Below the pieces are notes generated by a model, which was given only the letters and a program-made list of their open reading frames with translations, ran no database searches and was not told the origin of the DNA. DNA of 64,000 nucleotides. Origin: Spirodela intermedia (lineage: Eukaryota; Streptophyta; Magnoliopsida; Alismatales; Araceae). The translations under genes and the position numbers were made by a program. The DNA lies in assembly GCA_902729315.2 (NCBI GenBank), contig LR746271.1:1882001-1946000 (forward strand). Direction: 5' to 3'. This document shows positions 39,569 to 52,700 of the stretch, piece after piece. Position 1 is the first letter of the stretch, and every line of letters starts with the position of its first letter.

Positions 39569-40201
39569 CCTCCCCTAAATCTCTCTCCCTCTGTCTTTCT
39601 TTCCACTTTCTCTCCTCTTCTCTCCCTCGCTCCCCTCCTCTCTTCTCTCCCTTTCTCCCTCTCCCTTCCTCTCCCTCTCTCTCTCTACCCCTCTGTTTCC
39701 CTCCCTCTCCCCCACTCACTCTACCCCTCTGTCTTTCTCCCTTCGTCTATCTCTTTCTCCCTCTGTCCCCCCCTCTCTCTTTCTCTCTCCCTCCCTTTCT
39801 CTCAAGTCCTCTCCCTCTCTCCCTCCCCCAATCTCTAGCCTCTCCCTTTCTCTCCCTCGCTGCCTCGTCTCTCTTTCTCTCTCTCCCTCCCCCAATCTCT
39901 AGCCCTCTCCCTCCCTCTCCCTCCCTCCTTCCTCTCTCTTTCTCTCTCTCCCTTTCTCTCTCTCCCTCCCTCCATCCTCTCTCTTCCTTTCTCTCGCTCC
40001 CTTACTCCTCTCTTTCTCTCTTCTCCGCTAATCTCTAGTCTTCTCCCTCTCTCCCTCCCTCCCTCCCTCTCTATATCTTCTTTTCTCTCTCTTTCTGTCC
40101 TTCTCTGCCTCCCCCTCTTTCTCTCTCTCGCTCCCTCCCTCTCTCTCTGTCGTTCCCTCCTCTCTTTCAATCTCTTTTTTTTATTCTTATTCTTTTTTTT
40201 T

Positions 40202-40280
<79 letters not shown>
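39569..40280 (+). repeat. Polypyrimidine tract ending in (CT)35
   Basis: About 700 bases of almost pure C/T on the plus strand, with irregular ctctccctc variants, ending in an uninterrupted (CT)n run at 40206-40276. On the other strand it gives a spurious Arg/Glu open frame of 178 codons. Confidence 0.95.
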
Positions 40281-40283
<3 letters not shown>

Positions 40284-41217
40284 GGGAGAACTTGGGGGGC
40301 CTCATACGACGCTCACTTGGAAGATCATTGCCCCGGGCGGCTATGAAACCCGATATTCGGTTTGCTCGCATTTAATCGTAACATAATAAAAGGATCCTTA
40401 TGGATAAGAACCGAACGCTCCCAGAAGCTGTATTCAATTGGAACTTTTAACCTAGCAAATCGTGTTCCTTTCAACGATCGAGTCATTCACATGCAATTAG
40501 TATAATTGGTATTGAAACATTTCGCAAATAATTCACGTTCAATTTCCCTGGACGTAGATGGACTAAATTTCTATAAGATCTTGGAAAACGAGTTCAAAAC
40601 CAAACCCCGGTGCTCTTTTTTTGAATGTAGAGTCTGCTCCGGCTCAACTTCGTCTGCAAGAACGAGCCATGCGATCCAAGATCAGGGGAGAACACATTAG
40701 AATGAGACCTGCGCTTCCGAGCTGCTCTCTTTTGTCCAATATTTCTTGATGATGCGAATACTGATCTTAGTTTCCATTACGAGGAAGCTTTTTAATGTGA
40801 GAAATCGAGGGCGTAATTTGCTTAAAGTCAACTGTAGACGACGGTGTTTTAATCATGGTCAGAGGATAAGACCGAACCCTCCTACTATGACAGGTGCTGG
40901 CGGTGATCTTGCACTGAGAGGTCCAGCGAACACGCGGCTGTCTTCCCTCTCCTATCCGGCGCATGGGGGCTTCGTGATTACCATGGCGACCGGGGAGGAC
41001 GGGGGGTAGCCGTCAGGGTAGCCGTCAGCACTGCCGGGGGCTTGAGGGCGGACCGCCACCCAACCGCCCCTAGAACGCCATAAATTGCCCCCCGGCGTTC
41101 GGAAATTCTTCTTCATGCCCACGTTACGTCGGTTCTTCTCCACCGCCCCCTTCCAGCCGGCCACCGCAACCCATTAAAAGCCCCTCGGAGTTCCCTCCGA
41201 CGTCCAGAAGGGCGGCG
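40281..41217. other. Upstream region of LTPG gene
   Basis: No separate gene is seen. A 13-bp doublet (cgtcagggtagc) lies near 41012. The region becomes GC-rich from about 40900 and probably contains the LTPG promoter and 5' UTR. Confidence 0.45.
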
Positions 41218-41888
41218 ATGGGCGGCGGCGCGCGGGCTCTGGTTTTCCTCCTGGCATTCGTCCTCCTCGCGGGGAGGGTGACTCCGGACGAGTCATTGCA
41301 GACGAAATGTATCGGTGAGGTGCAGAGTGTGAAACCCTGCATCGCTTACGGCACCGGCGAGACGGGAAAGCCCGATGATAAATGCTGCAACGTCGCCAAG
41401 AGTGTCAACGACAAGAATCGCGTTTGCCTCTGCTACCTCATCCAGCAGGTTTACGAGGGCAACCCATTAGTGAGGGCACAAAAGCTTCAGGGCCCGCGCC
41501 TGCTGGAGCTCCCAAAGTACTGCAATTTCCCAAACACCAGCCTCTCCGACTGCATTGGTACGCCGATTCTCCCTCGCCCCCTCCCGTCATGAGCATCCAG
41601 TAGCCCTCTAATGAGTTATCCTCTTCAGGGCTTCTCAAAATACTCCCCGGCACCCCGGAGAACGGGATCTTCAACGGTTCCGGTGAGATCTCCACCGTCA
41701 ACGACCCTCCCCAACTTTCTTCCGCTGACTGATAAATCAGAGAGCCAAACTAAGTCTCGATGTTCTGGGCCGTATGTGGTGCAGGTATTTACCCGGGTGG
41801 CGACGGCTTCGCGATCCGGGCCCGGTACTCATACGCCTTCGCTTCGGCCGTGCTCTCTGCGGTGGCCCTCTCGGTGTTCTCCAATTAA
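41218..41888 (+). CDS. GPI-anchored non-specific lipid-transfer protein (LTPG-like)
   Basis: Three exons join in frame: 41218-41557, 41629-41682 and 41785-41888 (165 aa). A signal peptide covers about residues 1-22 (RALVFLLAFVLLAG). The eight-cysteine motif of the LTP/2S-albumin fold is complete: Cys31, Cys41, Cys56-Cys57, Cys70-x-Cys72, Cys102 and Cys112. The C-terminus is hydrophobic (YAFASAVLSAVALSVFSN), which fits a GPI-attachment signal. LTPGs sit on the outer face of the plasma membrane and are thought to carry lipids or wax and cutin precursors to the wall. The spacing and sequence (CCNVAKSVNDKNRVCLC; LPKYCNF) are typical of the GPI-linked subgroup. Subclass and cargo are not shown. 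The second exon is only 54 bp. Confidence 0.88.
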
Positions 41889-41990
41889 GGGCGGCAAACT
41901 TCTGGTGGGAATATGGGGGGAACCATATCTGAAAAGAGGCTACTTCGCATGGAATTCTTACGGTTCCAATCGTACCAGGCAATGGAATTA

Positions 41991-42025
<35 letters not shown>

Positions 42026-42967
42026 CTCTATCTCTCTCTCTATCTATCAATATCTATACACACATATATGTAATTGAAATAAGCTGCAGAGCTCGGTGGA
42101 GCCATCTGCTCCGACCCCAACTGGCAGAGCTCTGGTCGGACAAGACACTGCTTCTCCGGAGCGGAGACCATACAAACTTAGGTCATAGTTCGATAGAACC
42201 AAGTGAGAAACATACTCCATAAACCCTCCCCAGATGGCTTCCACCGGGAGCAGACTTGACGAAAAGGATTACTAAACGTGTCTAAGATGATGAACGATCT
42301 ACGAAGCGCTCTGGCAACCTCCATAGAACAGAGCATCGCGTGGTTCAGAAATATCTGCTCTGAATTCCTACGTAAAATAACTAATTTCCGGGGATAAATG
42401 TCAGGAGAAATTTTTGCCCCCTATCATCTTGAAGCTTCCAAGAAACTGCTCAAAGGGCCAATGACCCTTGGATAAGAACTACGGTCCATTCTATGCAATA
42501 TCAGAGCTAATATTAATAATTGGGGTGGGACCCAGGTGCTGGGGCTCGGCCGGGCAGAAACCCTCCAGTTCGGGGTTCAAAATTAGGTCTGAACCTTAGA
42601 GAAAATAAACCAGACATGTTCCAGCCTATGGGTTTTCTTTAGGTACCACCCAAAAGTTATTTTTCCCAAATTTCGTGGTATGAATATTTTCTCAAGTAAG
42701 TCATAATTTAAATCAATCATCTGTAAGAAAATTATACAAATTTCCGTCTAATATAGGAGATGATGAAATGAATATAGATCAGGAAGATGATAGGAAAGAT
42801 CGATACCCAGACCAGAGAAAAAAAATATGATGCCACACTTCTCATGAGGAATTGGAATCAGGCAGATGTAAGATAGAAAAACATGAAGATTTACATTGGA
42901 CAGAATAATTAAGATTTAAAATCAGAGATGGTGGAAGGAAATTCCGGCAAGAAGGTTACAGCCATGG
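41889..42967. other. Intergenic region between LTPG and plastid L27
   Basis: (CT)n at about 41992-42017 with TATC interruptions follows the LTPG stop. The rest, including 42300-42960, shows no gene. It includes the 3' ends of both convergent genes. Confidence 0.5.
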
Positions 42968-45154
42968 CTAGCAGAGTGGGTTTTCCTCGGAAGCCTCTTC
43001 TAGTGAAGCAAGCATCAGCTGTGGGGGGAGAGTACCTTCCTTCTTAGCCTTCCTCTTCTCCCGCTGAAGCCGGAAGTACTCCCTCTTCCTCACCTTGTAG
43101 CTGTTAGGGTTCTCGGGTTGCTCTACGCGGGGATACACGCTTACCTGTTGCATAAGAACAGATGAAGACTCGGATCTGACAAATCTTCGGAAGCTGCTGA
43201 GAAATATTTAAAGGGGAGGGTATAAAAATGAAACCTTTTTCCTGTCAGGCCCGAATTTCTCAAATTTTACCATCCCGTCGATGAGAGAGAAGAGGGTGTG
43301 ATCCTTTCCCAGCCCAACGTTCTTCCCAGGATGAAACTGAAACGATAAAGACAGTGGAGGAACGATGAACATGACTGTTAACCAAACAATCAATCGGAGA
43401 GAGAACACAAGATGAAATGGAAAACGAGCCGCCGATTTGGGGATATTATCGAAGAACATTCCAGGAAATCCAATCATCATACCATGTAAACTAATATTAA
43501 ATTATGGGAAGAAATTTACAGGGCGTTAAAAGGCATTTCCTTTCTTTGGGTCACGCCCAGTCAGCAGAGATATCTCAATGGAATGATCAAAGGCAGGGTA
43601 AGATATGATTTCCATGGTAGAGATAAACACAGGGGACCATGGCTAATAGGCTGAGCGAAGGAGATGATTCAGCCACTCAGACGGCAGGTGTCCACACCGA
43701 TTAATGAACCAAGAAAGCTCTAACACGAAGGAAGAAAATAGACAACATACGGAAGAAATGAATGAAGGAAGAAACAAGAAGCCCAATGCGGAACGTTTCA
43801 AGGCGCACCTTCAAAGTTTCTTCAAAGGTCAACGCTCTATCTTTATTGCGGAAGCTTACCTTTAATATAATGAGGATGCAATCATGCTAGAAGCTTATTT
43901 AACATGTGTCAGCAAGAATGAAGTTATGCTCTTCAAGAAATGAATGAAGGAATATCAATACGGAACGTTTCAAGGCCCACCTTCGAAGTCTCTTCGAAGG
44001 TCAACCTTCTATATTTATTGTATAAATTTATCTTTAATATAATAAGGATGTGATCCTCTTAGAGGCCCATTTGACATGTCTTAGCAAGAATGCAATCATG
44101 CTCTTCAAATACATAATATTAAATTCTGAAATTGTATCCTCATCTGCCAAAAATCAGGCAGTTGGACTATTGGTCAAAGCTGCAGCAAGCATCATCCAAG
44201 AAAGAAGCCGATTTCAGGCAGCGAATCCAAGCTCGGGCTTCTTGGATAGATGTGGTGTCTGTATACTACTACATTGGTTGTCTAGCAAGATACGAGTCGT
44301 CAGAACTGATAAACAGGAACAAGCAGAAGCTGCTGGAGGATTGCTGAGGAGCACAACCTCACTACAATACTTATCTGACCTTTCATTCCTCGATAAAGGT
44401 AATATCATAAGTTCATTGACGCCGACATATCAGAGACCCAGATTCTAGGAGAACACAGGAGCAGAACTTGAACAAAAGCGTTAGTGTTCTAAAATCATCA
44501 GCTCCTTCGTCTCCAAGAGATGCTATTCGGTATCTTCATCGCCTGAATGAGAGTGAAGGGGAATGGAACTATATCTGGAACCATGGAAATCTATGACTAT
44601 GGAGTATGACCCTCAGCTGAGGGATCTTTTGTCTCTCCCCGCTGTGACTACGATTAAGGTTTGCATACAACTTTACTGAATGGAACTGACTGAAAGAATT
44701 CCGAGCGGTACTAATTTCTAGCGCAGGATGGGCAGATCGACCACAGAGAAACAAGAACCATAAACTATATGGAATGCAGCACGAAGGTATTGCTAAAATT
44801 AAACCCTGCTCCGAGAGCAAATGAAATGAAGGGTTCCTGGCTGTAGTCCCGTACCTTCGTCCCACGCTGCCGGACAATGATGGCCCCTGCTTTGGCAGCC
44901 TGGTCGCCGTAAATCTTCACACCAAGCCTCTGCCCCTTGGAGTCCCGACCATTCTTCGTGCTTCCGGCTCCCTTCTTGTGCGCCGCCTCGATGGTCAGTG
45001 GGGCCGGATTCAGAGGGAACGAGACACTCGCCCTGCCCCCCGCGCCCAGCAAGCTGTGCTCTCCTTTGAACACGGAAGAGGAAGACGATCCCGACACTAG
45101 CGAAAGCCCCTTAAAAGGCGCGACGAGGGTGAATCCGACGGAGGCCACTGCCAT
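42968..45154 (-). CDS. PRPL27: Plastid 50S ribosomal protein L27 (bL27c)
   Basis: Three exons on the minus strand join in frame: 45154-44855, 43336-43235 and 43144-42968 (192 aa; Arabidopsis PRPL27 is 198). The N-terminus ([20 protein letters not shown], Ser-rich) fits a chloroplast transit peptide. The mature L27 core is clear: [60 protein letters not shown] and [18 protein letters not shown] basic C-terminal extension ([16 protein letters not shown]) is usual for the plastid form. L27 lies near the peptidyl-transferase centre of the 70S ribosome. An in-frame open stretch continues upstream to 45553, but the start at 45154 gives a normal transit peptide. Intron 1 is 1.5 kb and holds a duplication and exon-like fragments of another gene. 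Confidence 0.95.
43752..44110 (+). repeat. Direct duplication inside PRPL27 intron 1
   Basis: Copy one (about 43752-43934) and copy two (about 43935-44110) share the order aagaaatgaatgaagg, cggaacgtttcaaggc, cacctt, ttcaaaggtcaac, ctttaatataat, agcaagaatg, atgctcttcaa. They are diverged by substitutions and small indels. Confidence 0.85.
44132..44658 (+). pseudogene. Exon-like fragments of an unidentified gene in PRPL27 intron
   Basis: On the strand opposite PRPL27, three adjacent stretches read like real protein. Fragment A (44132-44347) contains [20 protein letters not shown], then [20 protein letters not shown] and ends with TGA. Fragment B (44483-44596) contains [20 protein letters not shown]. 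Fragment C (about 44560-44658) contains [20 protein letters not shown] and is followed by a GT donor. A has an AG acceptor-like site just before it (44157). B and C overlap in different frames, so a frameshift is likely if they belong together. I do not recognise the family. This may be a captured gene fragment or a broken copy; a functional nested gene is less likely. Confidence 0.4.
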
Positions 45155-45600
45155 GTTCCCCGACCTGGGCAATTCCGCAAGGCCAGAAAACGGAAACGAG
45201 TTAGAAATCCACCACAGGAAAGCTTGAAGAATTTTGGGTTCTGAGCGTACTTTGCTCCGAGGGACGGAGCTGCAGGAGGAGACCTGTCCCTGCCCCGCTT
45301 CTCCTGAAGAAGCTGCGAATGGGTTGAGAGAGGGGCGACTGTGATATCTTATCCTATCCCCGGCGAGCGGCGGGGAAGCAGGGAGAGGAAGCTTATCGGA
45401 CCATATGGGGTCGGATCCAAAGCCAATTTCTGCATGGGTGTCGACGGGCCTGAAGCCGATAGGTGCGGCCCAGTTTTGATATGGGCCAACTAATTCCAGT
45501 AGCCGTGGAGTGGATGGCCCATTAATAGGTTTCTCAATATGGCCAACCGCCATCCCGGATAGGCCCTATTCATGCGCCTATCCCAGAGTGAGTAAGTCAG
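45155..45600. promoter_or_regulatory. PRPL27 upstream region with site II motifs
   Basis: TGGGCC-type motifs at 45446-45451 (GGGCCT), 45467-45472 (GGCCCA), 45482-45487 (TGGGCC) and 45516-45521 (GGCCCA) lie 290-370 bp upstream of the PRPL27 start codon. Site II elements of this type are well known in plant ribosomal-protein gene promoters and are bound by class I TCP factors. Confidence 0.5.
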
Positions 45601-45606
45601 TGACTC

Positions 45607-45660
<54 letters not shown>

Positions 45661-45740
45661 TATCGTGATTCATCAAACGACGGTCACCCGACCTGTTGAC
45701 AACCCTGTTTATCACCATTTCATTCAGATCTTAAAGCCCA

Positions 45741-45780
<40 letters not shown>

Positions 45781-46438
45781 AAAAGGCCGTCTAAGAGACT
45801 CTATCATGCCTCATCCTATGGCCGTTCAGGTTTCCTACCCTGACCTCTCGACAACCCTACTCATCATCGTTATCATCAGGATCATCATCAGGTCTCTTCT
45901 GTTCGGGCGAGAAACTGACGTCATAACGAAGAACAGTCAGCGTTAGGATGCCCTCTACGCCTCCCAAAGGAGGTTGCACCGTATCTGCACGAGCCCACGT
46001 CAGTAATCGAGGCACTGAGAATTTGATAATCCGTCCCAGCGCATCCGGCGGACGACTTGAAAGTCTACTGGATGGCTAATTATCTCTCCAGAACGGATAT
46101 CCTATTCCCTCTCTAGAAGAGATCCACCGGTGTGGGTAGATACCAACGAACATGTGGAGCTCTCGTAGTGCATGGAACATGCAGAGGGTGGAGCCCTCCC
46201 TATCTCGCAGTGACTCCCGCGGTCTTGCGGAAAGGGCGGCGAGCTGTTGATTTCTGATTCTTGATGCACGAGATTTTTACAACGGCGTGAGTAGGCCACC
46301 CGACGCCGCCGACGGATTCGCTCCGTCGCGCTGTCCGCCACGGGCTGCTTAGCTTTCACCAGTTTTAATGTTGCATGTGTAGATGTCGGGTACTGTTGGG
46401 TTGCCTATGGCTAATATTATAAGAAGCGTATCACCTCA

Positions 46439-46479
<41 letters not shown>

Positions 46480-48358
46480 GCTCGCTCCGTCAACCCTTTG
46501 TCTTCCTCCTCTCTCTCCTCCCCTCCTCCCCTGCTCTCTATTGCACTAAATTATACGGCTGTTTCTCCTCTACTTCCTACGGAAACAATCTGAGAGTTTC
46601 ATGCCAAGTGCGCCAGATTGGCTCGACCTTGAGATCAGCATCGAATGATAACAAGCTAGGAAGCTTAATGTTTACTCCTTTTGGAATAACAGAAATTTAT
46701 ATTGAAGAATAATTAGTTAAGTAGTAACTTATTCCACTCACCGTTCAACTATTTCGGCTCGGATAGTAAAAGAAGCTCAATGGACGCCATTATCCATGCA
46801 TGTTAACTAAAAATGCAAAAATATAAATCCTTATTTTGAAATAAAGAGACCGGCCTTGAAATTTTTATTAGAATAATTATATACTGGGGAAAAAAACCCT
46901 TTTTACTCCCTCCCCCTCTCTCTCACGCATGGTTTTATAAATTATTGACGGAATTTAGTTTTAGTTTATTTATAATCGATATGTGCTGTTCGGGTGAAAT
47001 AATAAAATGTTAAATAACTTGCTAGTGAAGGCGAGCTGAGGCGTGTCGGCAAGTGGTGGCGGGTCAACTGCCACACGCCCCGGCGGCGGTAGGGGCCCAC
47101 CCTTTCTGCTGCCTACCAACCCCCAGTGGCAGCATGCGGAACCTCGTCTTTTTCCCTCCGTTATCCTATTATTTTTTTTCTAAAAGAAGTGAAAAAAATG
47201 AAAGCTGATCCCATAGTCGACATATTTTAAAATAAACCCTCGCGGCCCCTGGCCCATCAAAACCCTCTAATCTAGAAAGTAAGATCCAGGAAGACTTGAA
47301 AGCAGCTGGAAATATCAACTATGGCTGCGAGTTACGAATATTGTATACGTACCCTTGAAACAACTTATAAACTGAGACACACTCAGGAGCGGCTGGTCAA
47401 CTCATGCGGATCTCAAGTTCGCTATTTTGATGGATCAAAGGACATTTATATAATAACTAGGACCTTTTGGCACCTCATTAATCAGATATCCATCGACCAA
47501 TCCACCATGGGTTTCAAAACTGGTTGACATTGGAGAAAAAACTGTAGATCATCCTCATGCAACGTACTATGATCAATATAGGCACGAAGAGAGGTCCTTT
47601 CTCGCTCTACACGCAGGATCTACCATATTACTGGTCAGTTATTTACTGCAACCTGTGGCATCCTGCAAGGCATGGTATTGTATGGTTATCACAATCTTCG
47701 TCAACGCATCGGCCTCGGTCAATTAATGTTGATGAAATAATCTCCATGAGTAAGGTTTCCTAACCTTTGTTCATAAATTCTCATCCTATTATGGGCTTAT
47801 TTTCTCTCACCTACAAGGGTCATTTCAACGAGGGAACTCATCGTCATCTGTGATGACTAGTATGTCGTCATCGCTTTGCCCATTTCTCCCCCTCCTCTCT
47901 CTACGATTCCAGACTCAGGTCCCCCCATCTCCAAGCCATGTGCACCGCACATGCCTAAGTTGGAAGAGGACGAAGTTACTTCTCTCTCTCTCTCTCCCTC
48001 TTCTGTATGTGGCGTCCTGAGTCATCTTCTATGAGGTCTTGTTTCAAGGCGAAATGGATAGTTGATCTTATCAGGGGTTGCCATAGAATAGTAGTGTAAT
48101 AATTTTATCACGAAAGAATGGATCGACAGGTTGTCCCAGAAGCAACGCTTTGGACTTTGCTTCAGATCTTCGCCACGATAGGAGTGGAGAGGTGGAGGAC
48201 AGGTAGAAATCCAACGTGGAGATATCTAAGTGGTCGAACTCAGACCATGGGAAGCTCTCCGAGCTCCTCATATATCTAGCCCAGAGTCGCCATATCCTTC
48301 CCCAGTTGGAGAAGCCTCAGGTAACTAGGGTTTCTAAGGGGCAGTAGTTGTGTTAGAC
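45601..48358. other. Intergenic region with pure (GA)n tracts
   Basis: (GA)n runs at 45612-45658 and 45744-45777 and (CT)n at 46441-46471. The rest shows no recognised gene. Two open frames at 47321-47763 lack any family resemblance. 47780-48358 is the probable upstream region of the peroxidase gene. Confidence 0.5.
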
Positions 48359-49739
<1,381 letters not shown>

Positions 49740-52700
49740 ATCCTGTCCCCATTCGTGGTTTGCGTCATGAGAATAAGCCGACGTCGGAGAATAAGCAATC
49801 GGGCAGCGGATAACACATGTAGATTGATCTTCTCACTGGGTTGTTCATCTTCCTGGACTTCATCTAGAGGTTAAATAGTATTGATGACAACTTCAGCGTG
49901 ATTAATAAAGTTCAGGCTTTACTGTTCGATATTAGGATAAGGATAAGGTCCGATAAGATTGAGCGCAGTCTTTTTTCCAAAAATAATCATCGAGGCATTA
50001 AAGTCAAAATTAGTTAATGCGTCTATCTGACACAGTAAAGTTTAAGACCGACTTAGAATGTGTCTTCGCGTGAAGGTAAATCACGAGCAACACGCAGGAA
50101 GGTGTCTTCGCGTGAAGGCAACACCAAGACTGACTAGTCTAGATTTAATATCTCCATGAACACAGACAAGATTTGATTCACATGAAGCAACGCCGAGGCT
50201 TCGCTATCCGGATTCTGTCTCTATGATCATATGGAGGGTCTGTTCACGTGGAGTCAACGCCAAGGATTCGTTATCTGGATTCTACCGCGAGTTCTTTTCT
50301 TCACTCATCAGTGATGGCCGGCTTTATTTGGTTCCCCGGCATATCGATTTCTATTTGACGTTGATAAGAAGAATATTTTGCTCCCCCCACAAATGCAAAC
50401 CAAGAGAATACACTGGCTTACAGAGTCGTTGTGGAAGATAAGCGATTGACCATCAGAAAGGCGGCTTTGGGGAGGATCCATAACTTCGTGATCAAAGCAC
50501 CTAATGATCTTTCATCACAACTCTCTCTCTCTCTCTCTTCAACCCACGTCTCATGATCTTTTCCCCTCGGAAGCTCTTCAAAAGGATTCCTTCTTCGGTT
50601 GGAGTTCTGTAAGAATAGATCGCCACCCCACTGCATCGTTGGACGATAGGTTGGAGTCCCAATATAGACGGGCTCCATTTCAATAGACGTCGCAATTCCT
50701 ACTAACAAAAATAATTCAAATTATAGATTGCTGACGTACGTCGTGACTATCTAGGATCGATTGGTCAAGATTAACATCAGCTGATGTCGCTTATATACCC
50801 GACTTGTTTCTGAACTAAGTAGATCCTAAACGGTTGTTAATATTATTTAATTTTAGATCATTTGATTAGGTCAATGAACCTAATAAGTCAAAATAATAAC
50901 TTTAAAGTATAAACAGTTATAGTCACGATCCTAATGAGGCACTAATATTATTTAAATTGCATATAATTTGATTTATTCAAAACCTGAGCTCATCTCAGTC
51001 CTGATCTAGATTTACCCAATCTAACCAAGAGTCCAAATTCAGCTACTTTGAGTTTGTTTTGACATTAGTTTATACCACGTCAATAAAAATAAATTAAAAA
51101 TTTTGGGCACAATATATTTTATGCACCACAAAATTCTAGTCGAAGTTTTCTGCATTCTGCAATAAAAGTTTAAATAAAATTATAGAAAAATACTTGTGTA
51201 TTGAAAATTTACAGAGAAACCGATGCCATAAGATTATGTCCTTCCTCACTTCACAAAAATCTTTGTAAGTTTCTAGAGCATTAAATTCAAATTTTGAACA
51301 GATATCATCTCCCAAAAGAAAATAGATGAACTCTTGATGGACCCTTTTGAATATCATCTTCTTGATGCAAAATGTGCTACTCATTGTTAATTTATAAATG
51401 AACTGATTTCAGGACCTTTGCCACTCCACTCAAGCAGAAAATTCTGTGCTTTTTAGAAGGATTGTGTCTTCCCAAGTCAAGTTGAAGCTCTAGTTGTATC
51501 CTTTTGGGTTTCTTAAGTCCTCTTATAGCATGATGCACATTGAGATACTCCAGTAGATAACCAAGGAAAAGAAATGATTGGCTATCAAGAGGGAATGATG
51601 GAGGGTTTTCGATAGATCCACATGAGAAGATATTATGTGTGATTAGACTAGGAAATGCAATAATAGGAGAAAAATGTGAAAATTAGGGTATATGGGATCA
51701 AAAGGAGTGCCTAAGTTGACCATGACCAATCTTATATGAATTGAATGGATGAGAGATCAGACAATGGAACTCATTTTAGAAAAGAATGATAAAATTACTC
51801 TAGAGATATATTGGGGGCCTCAATTTTTTATCTATATTGGGAATCAGTCAATTTTTTGTACTCAGGTGAATACATTATAGAGACTGAACAAAGATGATAC
51901 AACCAAAAGTATGATCGCATAAGATAGTGAGAGTTCTGATGAGATAGGTAAAGAGGATCACATCTGCAGCGTGGCATGACTAAATGATGTCTGTTCAATT
52001 GTAGATGGGAGCCTTTTATCTGAGTTTATTTAACTTGATTTCTGCTCACTAGTAAATAAATAGCAATGCAAATTCTAACTTCTGAGATTTGGCCATTATC
52101 CACCTGTGAGATATGTTGGAGCACATAGAAGTATCTGATCTTGATCAGAATTTGACAGATGTTGGTCAAAATTTAGAGAACTTTTTAATACCCTAAGAAT
52201 GTATCAATCATATATCCTAGGTCAACCGTTTAAAAGGACTTCAAATAATATTATTTGAAGCCGATCTACTGTGATCATATTTGATTTGAATAATTCAATG
52301 ATGTAGATTACCTAATTCTTAACTAAATTAATTCTAGTCCAGCACCAACTCTACTTTGTGATAGCCCTTCTCTCATATCAGTTTGGTAGGTTGATCCAAT
52401 GAATGTTGAGCCTCAATTAATCGAATCATTCGTACCTCTACCTCTATGAAAATTCAAATGACTAGGGGATGTACTAATACTCCTTTCTATAAGGCATCTC
52501 TTTAACTCTCTCTGACTTTACAGGATATTGGGAGTGTTGTGATGCCCATCTCCCATCGAGGTTATCATATACAAGGTTCAAACTTGAAACTGTAGAAAGG
52601 TTAAAAAAATAGGCTTCAATTTGAACCCCTTAAGGAATCCAATGCACAATTATGATGAGCTTGGCCTTAACTTTCCAAAAGAGGATAACATGATACAAGA

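Noticed and set aside
39835-40371. 178-codon open frame rich in Arg/Glu on the minus strand
   Set aside because: It is a reading of the polypyrimidine tract and pure CT repeat; no real protein composition.
45155-45553. N-terminal extension of the plastid L27 frame by 133 codons
   Set aside because: The ATG at 45154 already gives a typical transit peptide, and the upstream part covers the site II promoter motifs.
47321-47763. Two successive open frames (68 codons each)
   Set aside because: No recognisable domain, no splice model joining them and no composition signal; left unannotated.
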